Positions 55,548 through 64,000 of a stretch of 64,000 nucleotides of DNA are shown piece by piece. The notes beneath the pieces were generated by a model, which saw only the letters and a program-made list of their open reading frames with translations, did not search any database and had not been told where the DNA came from. Within the stretch, counting starts at the first letter, position 1. Each line of letters starts with the position of its first letter. The stretch is from Lophium mytilinum (taxonomy: Eukaryota; Ascomycota; Dothideomycetes; Mytilinidiales; Mytilinidiaceae): the NCBI GenBank assembly GCA_010093605.1, contig MU004193.1:1692579-1756578 (forward strand), written 5' to 3'. Position numbers and translations under genes: made by a program.

Positions 55548-55784
55548 ATGCCTACCACACAAACTTCCAGCCACCGCTTCGCACATCCCAACTTTGTCAA
55601 CGTCGAGACGTTCACGACATACAGACCACCAATCCATTCGACCCCGTTCCGGAAACCGGAGTGGGTGGACTTGAGTAAGACGATGGAGATCCCGGATCTG
55701 CACACGCCGGATGAAGAGCGGAAAGAGGAGGAGACGACGCAGAGGAAGGAGGGAGAGACGGTAGAGGGCGCGAAAGGGTCGTGA
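55548..55784 (+). CDS. Small hypothetical protein (78 aa)
   Basis: One exon, with an ATG in a good context (CCAAAATGCC). It begins MPTTQTSSHRFAHPNFVNVE, continues TFTTYRPPIHSTPFRKPEWV and ends in a charged Glu/Lys tail. It is very polar, with no signal peptide or membrane helix. The codon use looks coding, but there is no family match. It could be a small disordered regulator or a chance frame. Confidence 0.5.
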   Translation: MPTTQTSSHRFAHPNFVNVETFTTYRPPIHSTPFRKPEWVDLSKTMEIPDLHTPDEERKEEETTQRKEGETVEGAKGS

Positions 55785-56572
55785 GTTCGGGAGACGCATG
55801 TTGAGGGATATGGGCTTAGATCGCGTACGCATATGGAGCTACTTCTGGTTCAGAACTGAAGCGAAGGGAATGGGCGTTTTCTGCTGGTATCTGCTTGATG
55901 TCTACTCGGGTATAGAGTATGGGACTAGCTAGAACTTTTGGGCTGGAAGATATCGGACTGGATTTGAAGTCCCTGGGGAGTAGGGAGGGATTCACGTCAG
56001 ATATGTCCTTCAACTGGTGGCTGTAAGAGCCTGGGACTTGAATGTATAATTATAAATGGGTTCTATACGCATCATGAAACGAGCGTGATGTTCATGCCAG
56101 CCAGGAGCTGGAGTTGGCTATTTGCGCATTTCTCGAGGTGTCTGTCAGAATATTAGAATACTCCACGATTTCCGTGCTGATCTGCAGTGTTAAAGGGTGT
56201 TTTAAAGTCCGATCGCCAAAATCTTCCTCGGGCTCCCAAGGGATGGCTTTCATTCTGATTCTCAGCCTTGCGCGCAAAGTTGACAGCTCGCACGGGCCTT
56301 TTGTATTGCGCCCTGAATTGACACCTCGCACGGACGGCTGGGGTTCGACCAATCATATAGCTCTGATCATCTATAAACAACTTCTCCTTTCGGCAACGCG
56401 TGGCGTGGTGGGTGGGGTGAACCAGTTGCTCGGGTGGACCGTGAGCTTACGCAATATTCAAGTCCTGGTGTTGGATGTTGTATATAAATGAAGGCATGCC
56501 CGCCATTCGTTGCTGCTGGAACATACGCTTTCGCAAGCACAAACCAGTCAATCTCTCCAAAAGAACGGAACG
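55785..56572. other. Intergenic
   Basis: Between the small gene and the GNAT gene. Open frames on both strands lack motifs. It probably contains the GNAT promoter. Confidence 0.4.
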
Positions 56573-57307
56573 ATGGATCCAATTGTCTTCACACCACGCT
56601 TGAAGCTGACTCTGGTCACCAAGACGGAGCGAGGGAGTCTGGAGCTCGAATGGATGCACGATCTGCGTAGTGATGAAAAGGCTTCGGCCTGGAGGTAAAC
56701 ATTATCCCTTCCGTGTCTTCCGCGACTGACCTTTCCCAGCATATCCGGCTGTTCAAAGACCATCGAAGATACTGAACAAATCATGAAAGGCCTTCTACCC
56801 ACCGCCAAAGGAGAGCAAAAAGCATATAGAGTGGCCTATGCCGTACACGAGATCCTCGAGCCCACGAGTGGTGCCGACATAGAGCAAGCAAAGAAAGCGA
56901 CCAAGTTCATCGGCCTCGTGACTTTGAAATCGTTCCCCGTGGGTGGCCTCGTGTTGCCAGAAGAGTTCGTGCTCCCGGCGGCGGCAGCGACTACGATACT
57001 GACGGTCGAGCTGGCGTACTCGTTCTTACCCGCCGCATGGGGTAGAGGGTATGCGACGGAGTCGTTGCAGGCGTTGTTCGAGGCTGGTAAAAGGGGGCGG
57101 GCGTTTTGGGCACCTTTCGAGAAGGTTTATGTGCGGGTGATTGTGAATGAGGGGAATCCGGCGAGTCAGCGAGTAATGGAGAAGATGGAGAAGAGTGGGA
57201 TGAAGAAGAGGGGGGTTTATGAGTTGGATCATAAACCATTTTTTCTGGGTGGAGAGTGGGTGGAGCACAGTAGTTTGCATATTTTTGGGGTGCACTTGCT
57301 GGAATGA
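56573..57307 (+). CDS. GNAT-family N-acetyltransferase (RimJ/RimL type)
   Basis: Exons 56573-56694 and 56740-57307 give 229 aa. The start MDPIVFTPRLKLTLVTKTER is typical of the GNAT_3 group (first strand TPRLxL). The core reads VELAYSFLPAAWGRGYATES: the WGRGYATE part is the acetyl-CoA-binding motif A (Q/RxxGxG/A), followed by helix LQALFEAGK. The C-terminal VRVIVNEGNPASQRVMEKM and GMKKRGVYELDH are the usual NxxSxxVxEKxG block. It probably acetylates an amino group on a small molecule or protein N-terminus using acetyl-CoA. The substrate is unknown. The joining intron has a CTGAC branch site. Confidence 0.9.
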
Positions 57308-58728
57308 TGGGTGAGGTTTTGGTAGTGGCGAGTGACGGGGTGGGGTGGTGGTAATGACCAGGTTGTGTGATGCATAACTCTTGAGTGGAGATGTAGATGT
57401 CTGCGTGGGGGTTTGTTAAGCAAGTGCTAAGAATGTTTGGAAATATAGATTGCGATTGGATGTCATTAAATGCAACATTTGTTTCTCTATTCCTTTGTGC
57501 TTTGAAACGAGTAGAACGCGTGACGATGCACCCAGTAGCATCCAAACCTCAAAGATGAACCCAAGCGCCAAAGCTTTCTAAAGAGTGGAACTAGAAAGTC
57601 GGGAAATCCCGCCAGGACGGGAATTTCCAAGCAAGTCAATGGGATTCGCAAGACAAATTAGCGGAACCTAGTCCGCAACCCTACGGCTTGGTAAGGACAG
57701 GCGTGTGGCTGTTCCTGCATGTGACACGAAAAGTGGATGACAGATTATCGACGGAGAGGCTGATATATTGCTAGATGAGGACACGAAAGCTGAGTGGTGG
57801 CTGATGAATTATGTGATGATAGCCCAGTAAGATAATGCACTGTCCGGAAGTGAATGCTGTCATGGGCAATTGGGTCCGGATGACGAGAGAGGGGCAGCAC
57901 GACATTCGAACGACATTATTCCGGGTCGCTGCCCAGCCGAAGCAGAGGGACAGTTGGAAGGACGCAGAGGCTCGACCAGCTCCCCAGCTCCCCACTCCCC
58001 ATCGGTGTGGAAAGTCGGCGGAAATGCATTGGGCGTTATCAGCAGATACAGACAGGCGTTGGGACAGCAGCCGGCACCGTCAGCCGAGGAGCGCCAGAGA
58101 GGAGCGGTAAGACGCGGTTGCATTTCGTTGCGGGTGGTGAGAGAAGGGCCCGGAAGCGTCTTCGGCAGGCAAAAGCGTCCGGACGGCTGGCCTCCGCTGT
58201 CGGTCTGCTGGGTAGTGGTGGTTGGTCAGTTCTGAGCAATTGAATCATCGTGCGGGCTCCAACAAGACTGGCTCCAACCCCATATCAACCGGGAACCACC
58301 ACCTCGACATCATCTCCCGCCATCTGCCCTATTCCTACCCACCGACCTCCAATTCACCAGTTCGCATTCCCTCCCACCGTGTCGTTGCTTAGCCGGACCC
58401 GATTCACAGTCGCGCGGGGGGCGCCGACGTTGTTCTCGCTCTCGCCACCCTTGCGGCGCTGCAGCCATCGCGAATTCGATCTGATAAAAAGTAAGCCCAA
58501 AATCTGATAACAACTGCACTCAAAAACTCCCGTCGCACTTCTCCGCATCCCGCGGGGGGAGAATATTCTGCCCGCCAGATCAATGCAGCTTTTCCTCCCA
58601 CACCCTTCATTGACCCCTTAACAAGACGCCCTCGCTGACCATGGCGCTCCGTCCATCTAGCCTCGTTCTTTGTCGCCAGCACCTCCTTCTCCCGCACACT
58701 CTCCAAACTCCCACCCTTACAGCCCACC
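57308..58728. other. Intergenic and 5' leader of the reductase-like gene
   Basis: About 1.4 kb. Frames on both strands near 57835-58250 are compositional and mutually overlapping. The last ~90 bases contain an upstream open frame that overlaps the start of the next gene. Confidence 0.4.
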
Positions 58729-58796
58729 ATGGCCGCTGCCGACCCCCAGCATCACCATCGCCGCATTCCGTCCTCCTCGACCTCTCATCCTCATGA
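58641..58796 (+). promoter_or_regulatory. Overlapping upstream ORF
   Basis: An ATG at 58641 in strong context (GACCATGG) opens 51 codons ending TGA at 58794-58796. It overlaps the main start at 58729 in another frame. If the transcript includes it, it would reduce translation of the reductase-like protein. Transcription starting downstream would remove the effect. Confidence 0.55.
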
Positions 58797-60724
58797 TCCC
58801 ATACCATGCGAACCGAAGGAAATCCCGCAATTGGCCCTGTCGCCGTCCCAGCCCGACCACATCTCTCCGCGATCCTCCGGCGAGTCGGTCGAATGGTCCA
58901 GTGATGTTGACTCCGAGGCCCCATCGACCCCCAATACGGAGCCGCAGATGGACGAGCTGGTCGACCGCTTGGAAGACCTGCCTGTCGCGGCTGTGAACTT
59001 CGACAGCCAGTCTCGACCGCGACGAGCCTCCACTACCCTCATCTCAGAGAGCCCCGCAGATATCAGACGGCTGCTGGGCGATAGCGAGACAGCGACGAAG
59101 CTAATCAGCCAGTGCTGTGGCGGTGGATGCTGTTTGCTGAATACACTCATTCCCGATACGGCCGCTCCGGGCTACGACCCTGTAGTCATTCCCGACAATA
59201 AGGCCTTCCGGAGCCTGAACCTGCGCATTGGTCCTCTCGGCCTGGCTACCGAGCTTCAGAATGTCACGCCTCTACCGCCAGTCACACTCTCTTTTGAGCC
59301 GGTACCCGCTACCGAGGACAAACATGTTTCAGCCGTCCACACGCAGCCTCCGAGCTACGTCCAGCCACATCCTCCCTACAATGTCTATTCTGCTCCCATC
59401 CATCATGCACGCGAATTGACGAAGCCCGGCGCCGAGAAGCGGACGTTTCACTTTGACATCGATGTCACCGACTACCCAGACGAAGGAGGCGTCGATTTCA
59501 AGGTCGGAGGTGCCATCGGTATCTGTCCACCAAACGCACAGGAGATAGTGGACGAGCTATTCGACGTCCTCTGCATACCCAAGTTTGTGCGAGACAAGCC
59601 AGTTCTACTTAAGACTCAGAGTGGACGATGGCCTACCATTTGGGGAGCAGACGAGCCAAGAGAACTCGTTACAACACGTCGCGAACTTTTGACGTGGTGT
59701 GCGGACGTTCAAAGCCACCCACCCACGAAGAACATCCTCCGTCTCATGGCCGAGTACGCCGATGCCCCAAATGAGAAGAAGATCCTTCTCTATCTCACGT
59801 CCGCCCAAGGCCAGGCTACCTTCTGCGACCTCCGAACAACCTCCCACCTCACCGTCGCTCAGCTGCTTAGTGCTTTCCCATCCTCCAAGCCACCACTCGC
59901 AGCCCTGCTGTCTGTCCTCACCCAACTGATGCCACGCTTCTACTCCCTCTCCAACGATCCACATGTCTCGTCCGCTCGCCCTGGCCTCCCCGGCGGCCGT
60001 CGCCTTATCGAAATGGCCGTCACTGTTCACGAAACCCCTGACTGGCATACCCCGGGTACGCCGCGCACTGGCGTTGGTAGTGGATTCATGGAACGGACTG
60101 CCCATGCCTTCATTGCTGCTGAAAGCGAAGGCATCAATCCACGCGAAGTTCTCGACCTTCGCGTTCCCATGTTCCGCGGTCTTATGGCAAATCCACTCTC
60201 TCGCGAATTTGGTGGAGAAGGACCCATGATGTTGATTGGTGCCGGTGTCGGAATGGCGCCCTTCCGCGGCTTCATCCTCAACCGCCTCAAGAACGCCAAC
60301 TGCGCCAACAAAATCTGGCTAGTGCAAGGCGTTCGTGATTCTCTCCTCGACGAGATCTACTCCGGTGAGCTGGGCGACCATGAGGCAGAGATCAAGCATG
60401 TTGTTCAGAGTCGTAAGCCGCAGAAACACCATGGTGAGGCAAAGTACGTACAGGATGAGGTGCGCCAGCAGGCAGATATTGTCTGGTTCGTTATCAATGC
60501 TCTGGATGGTCGCATCTTTGTGTGCGGCAGTAGCAAAGGAATGGGCGAGGGCGTTGAGCAGGCACTGATAGATGTGGCTATGGATAAAGGTGGATTGGGA
60601 GAAAAGGAGGCAAAGGAATTTTGGGAGCAGAAGAAGGGGGATGGGCAGTATATTGCTGTAAGTTTCCCCCCCTATGAAACATCGAACCGTGCAAGTGCTA
60701 ACTTCGATATAGGAAACGTGGTAG
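58729..60724 (+). CDS. Diflavin-reductase-like FAD/NADPH oxidoreductase without FMN domain
   Basis: Exons 58729-60657 and 60713-60724 give 646 aa. The last exon is only 12 nt and adds ETW before the stop; the CPR family ends in an aromatic residue at this point. The first ~140 residues are Pro/Ser-rich and disordered, followed by CCGGGCC. The FAD domain carries a canonical RxYS motif (PRFYSLSNDP). The NADP domain shows MLIGAGVGMAPFRGFI, a WLVQGVRDSLL segment and RIFVCGSSKGMGEGVEQAL. No flavodoxin/FMN domain is present, unlike cytochrome P450 reductase or methionine synthase reductase. It may take electrons from NADPH to a separate partner. An overlapping upstream ORF could limit translation. 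Confidence 0.85.
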
Positions 60725-61847
60725 TTGCCCTTCGTTTTGAGCTCTCGGTCTAGTCCTGTATATATTCATTCTCGACCGAGACTTGTCTATATTCCGTTTC
60801 CCTTTTGCTTTCTTTTTTCTCTCCTTTCCTCTTCTACTCATTGGTCTTGATTTGCAATTTCAGCGTATCTTGAAAATCGGAATTGTACGATTTGCATTAG
60901 AAGTACAAAAACGGGCATACATCTTCAGTCAGAAAGGGTGCGATATACGGTCGCTCACGCACCGGTGCCAGAGGCTCTACATGCTTCAATTTTTTTCAAC
61001 TATTTCTTTCTCCATCTTTTCGGTCATGTCATAACTTAAAGCTCGCGCGTCTGACACGTTGAGCATGGTGTTGGGCGTATTTAACTTTCTCCCATCAAAG
61101 ATGGCAAAGCCGAAGCGGTTTTTGGTTGCATTTACGAGAAATGGGTTTTTGGAGAAAACAGACAGATGAACAACTTTTGAATTATCAAAACTTTTCTCTT
61201 GAGTAAACGTGGGTGCCCAAGAATTATCTACTTGCACCGTCACTAGCGAAACATTGTAGGCAAAACACACTGAACATAACGTGTAGCGCAGTATAATAGT
61301 ACCCAGGCAAGTCTGCCGACCCCGCTCGGGCAACCTGCTGCGTTGACGCGAACTCGAAGCTACTGAAAGCTGGGGTGAGGGGTGAAGTGGGGGGAGCTCG
61401 GTGGAGAGCTACTGACCACCAAATGAACGAAGCCTGACATCACTCTAAATCGGGCAATTTTGACGCGTGAGATCTTGTACTTTCTAAACACAACGTCGTG
61501 TCTTTAGACTCGTGTGTTCTTGTACCTCGAAAACATAAATCTGTGTTCCTAGACTCGTGTGAACGACCTCAAAGAAGCGTGTGGCTTGAAAGTCATTTGC
61601 ACGCTTGAATTGACGGGTGCCCGCATTGCCGCATGCAGTAATCCACCTGTTTAACATCGTAATCCAGACCTTTAGGCCCCCTCCACAGACGCTTCTCGTG
61701 GCCTACATACGTGATATAAACCCTTCGTCTCTTCCGACTCTTCTCTCCCACCCTCTCCAACTTCCCTCTCTCTTTCTTTCTTGAACTTCCTCTCCCGCTC
61801 TCACCTCCCGCCTATTCTACCTACACGCTCGCCTCGAACCCCCCACC
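60725..61847. other. Intergenic, with a 45-bp imperfect tandem repeat
   Basis: About 1.1 kb between two plus-strand genes. It includes the repeat at 61473-61562 and a pyrimidine-rich stretch (61735-61847) directly before the SDR start, which looks like a fungal promoter/leader. Confidence 0.5.
61473..61562. repeat. 45-bp imperfect tandem repeat, two copies
   Basis: Units 61473-61517 and 61518-61562 both start TCTTGTAC and both contain TAGACTCGTGTG near the end. The middles differ. The repeat lies about 290 bp upstream of the SDR start. Confidence 0.7.
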
Positions 61848-62897
61848 ATGTCCCCTCATCCCCACCCCCCGCGTTTAGACCAAAAGGTGGCTCTCGTCAC
61901 CGGCTCCAGCAGCGGAATCGGTCGCGCCATCGCCATTGCCTACGCCTCACATGAGACGAAGCTAGTCGTCTGCGCGGATGTACGACCAGATGCGCACGGC
62001 ACGGCCTCTACACCAGAAGATAAAGAGACGACGCATGAGCTTATCAACAAGAGATATGGGGAGGGAAAGGCCGTGTTTGTGCGGTGCGATGTTAGTGAGG
62101 CGGACAGTTGGCAGACAGCAGTGGCGGAGGCTGTAGATAGGGGTGGGCGACTGGATGTGTGAGTATTCCCGGAACGAGTTTGGTCGTTTTCAACTCGGGG
62201 GAGCGTGAAGGTGATTTATGAGAGGGAGAGGGAGTTAACTGGATATACAGGCTTGTGAACAACGCGGGTGTTGGCGAACATAACTATCCGCGGCTGCATC
62301 TGATGGACGAAGCGATTTGGGATAAGACCATGGCGGTAAATGCAAAGGGGGTGTTTTTGGTTAGTCAAGCGTGCTTTCTCTACCTCCTGATCCCATGAAA
62401 ACTTGTTTCAGCTCGAATAAAGCACATTCCATAGCTCCCAGTCCTACAATCCCAGCCACTGACAGCTTCTCTCATCCCCATAGGGCTGCAAGTCCGCCCT
62501 AGCTCAGTTCATGAAGCAAGAACCACACCCCTCCGGCGACCGCGGCTGGATCGTCAACATCGCCTCCGTCTTTGGTATCAACGGCTTCAGTGGTGGCCAT
62601 GGGCCGTACTGTGCCTCTAAAGCCGCGTGCCTCAACCTCTCGAAATCGATCGCACTCGACTACGGCCCAGATAAGATCCACTGCAACGCCATCTGCCCTG
62701 GGTTTACGCAAAGTGCGATGACGGAGGCGACGTTTAAGGACGAGGCGGCGAATGCGGGGAGGTTAGCGGTGACACCGTGGGGGCGATGGGGAAGGCCGGA
62801 GGAGATTGCAGCGGCGGCTGTGTTTCTGGCGAGCGAGGACAGTAGCTTTATTACGGGTATCGGGTTGCCGATTGATGGGGGGTATTTGGCGATGTGA
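61848..62897 (+). CDS. Short-chain dehydrogenase/reductase
   Basis: Exons 61848-62158, 62251-62359 and 62484-62897 give 277 aa. The cofactor motif is ALVTGSSSGIGRAIA, then VRCDVSEADSW and NNAGVGEHNYP (built by the first splice). A serine region IVNIASVFGINGF and the catalytic YCASK follow. The C-terminal block GFTQSAMTE, WGRWGRPEEIA and LPIDGGYLAM is typical of classical SDRs. It is NAD(P)-dependent; an N-terminal acidic residue after the second strand (CADVRPDA) suggests NAD preference, but that is uncertain. The substrate is unknown. Confidence 0.92.
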
Positions 62898-64000
62898 GAA
62901 GTTGGATAGGGAGGAATTTGAGGAGGAGAAGGGCAAGAATGATTGAATCAGATCATTTTGATATACGCCATACCCCTAGAGGGAGAGGGTTGGATATTAG
63001 GAGGGAATGAGACTACGATAATAGGGCACCTATCATAGTGCTACGTTTGGAAAGCTCGTTGCTGTGACTGACTTCATTGAGAGCTGAACAGGAGGGAATG
63101 AGGTAAGGGATACATGTGACCGCAATGGTGCCCTGTACTTTGCAAGGTTGCTACCATAGCTTCCTTGACTAGAATAAGAGATTGGTGATAGGCAATACGT
63201 GGCACTGTAAGAGCTTCCGAATTTCAAGGACTGGGACGGCGGCACAGCGGGAAGGACCCTCTAGAATATTTCTAAACAGGGGCTGGGTCTTCATTTGATA
63301 AGTCATAAAATCCGGGAAATGTGTTGCTTAGGTAGCCAGAAAGCTTGATTATACCTTACCATCACAACTCAACATGTAGCATTCCCGCACAGTTTACTAC
63401 AGAGAAAAGGCCAACACTCGTTTGTCTTACCCTAGCTGTAACGGGATAGTAACGTGACATGGAAGTTCCTAACATCTTGTAAGAATGAGACAGAAGTCAG
63501 CACCAGCCGCATATTCGGCCCTCGACGGCAGACGGCCCTTGCAGTTACATGATTCGCCGCCCACTAGAGCCGCAACGTGCCTTCGTGCTGTCACAGTAAG
63601 CCGTTTTCATAGCTGCTTTTGGTAGGCATCCGGTGCAGGCCCGGCGTCTGCGGCTTCGTGTTTCGAGTGTTTCGAAGCTCGTATTGGGGCTGGATTGAGC
63701 AAGGAGCTGGAGAGGTGGCGCCATCTCGTGAGAAAATTCGAGCCGCGAAGTTGAGTCCACTGTGCATTGAGGCTTTCTGAATTAGGGGCAATCGAGCTGC
63801 AGAATGGTCAAGCAAACTCCTTAACACGATACCCTCTCGTGCCCCGCTGCCCAGGCCGGGTGCAGATGGTGTTTGCATGGCGATTTGTGGGGAAGCCTGC
63901 TATTTTTACATGGCCTAGACAGGGGTGCTCAGCAGGGATACTCAGCAGGGATGCGGACGTGTTACCCTACCAACAACTGCGCCTCCTAGCGGGACAACGA
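62898..64000. other. Intergenic, window end
   Basis: Short minus-strand open frames (63033-63245, 63545-63878) have no motif support. A duplicated CTCAGCAGGGAT element occurs near 63927 and 63940. No gene is called to the window end. Confidence 0.4.

Noticed and set aside
1-64000. tRNA, rRNA, CRISPR, prophage or intact transposon
   Set aside because: No T-loop-like motif in a plausible cloverleaf, no spaced repeat array and no transposase or reverse transcriptase motif were seen by eye. A covariance-model and repeat-library search would be needed to exclude small or degenerate copies.

Overview
The window is nuclear DNA of a filamentous ascomycete (Pezizomycotina). The main evidence is genes split by short GT-AG introns of about 50-80 nt, with CTAAC/CTGAC-like branch sites close to the 3' splice site. 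Fungal families agree: a Zn2Cys6/fungal_trans regulator, a Clr5-domain protein, a DUF8035-type protein, a CmcJ/AsaB-like oxygenase and a heme-thiolate peroxygenase. A Dothideomycete is my best guess, but that is an impression and not shown by the sequence. I modelled 29 protein-coding loci. Exon joins were chosen by hand from splice signals, frame phase and family motifs, and no transcript data were available.

Layout. 1-2.9 kb: the 3' part of a FabG-like SDR, convergent with an HSL-type alpha/beta hydrolase. 2.9-5.8 kb: no convincing gene. 5.8-11.2 kb: a large repeat-rich DUF8035-like protein, and a membrane-anchored coiled-coil protein. 11.9-16.7 kb: a finger-type protein with an apparent frameshift, and an SDR whose NADP loop is restored by removing a GC-AG intron. 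19.1-19.9 kb: a Cys-rich single-pass membrane protein. 20.7-25.0 kb: a divergent pair of an NAD(P)-dependent epimerase-like enzyme and a Zn2Cys6 regulator. A DAO-type flavoprotein follows at 25.3-26.6 kb.

28-43.9 kb is the accessory-looking core. It holds a Clr5-TPR protein, a GDP-mannose 4,6-dehydratase, a possible ADP-ribosyltransferase-fold protein, a TauD-type dioxygenase, a CmcJ/AsaB-like oxygenase, a heme-thiolate peroxygenase (UPO) and a fatty-acid alpha-dioxygenase. A kinase-like gene at the end is broken by an in-frame amber codon. The UPO and alpha-dioxygenase are divergent across 662 bp. Alpha-dioxygenase makes fatty-acid 2-hydroperoxides and peroxygenases consume peroxides, so this pair is the strongest candidate for an undescribed functional module. 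No PKS, NRPS or terpene synthase is seen, so it is not a classical biosynthetic cluster.

44.6-64 kb looks more like housekeeping sequence. Two paralogues with identical intron positions flank a divergent mitochondrial pair (cytochrome c oxidase subunit 7a and a PPR-like protein). After these come a mitochondrial Mdl1-like ABC half-transporter, a small conserved-looking ORF, a GNAT acetyltransferase, a diflavin-reductase-like protein lacking the FMN domain, and a third SDR. I saw no rRNA, tRNA, CRISPR array, intact transposon or viral gene.
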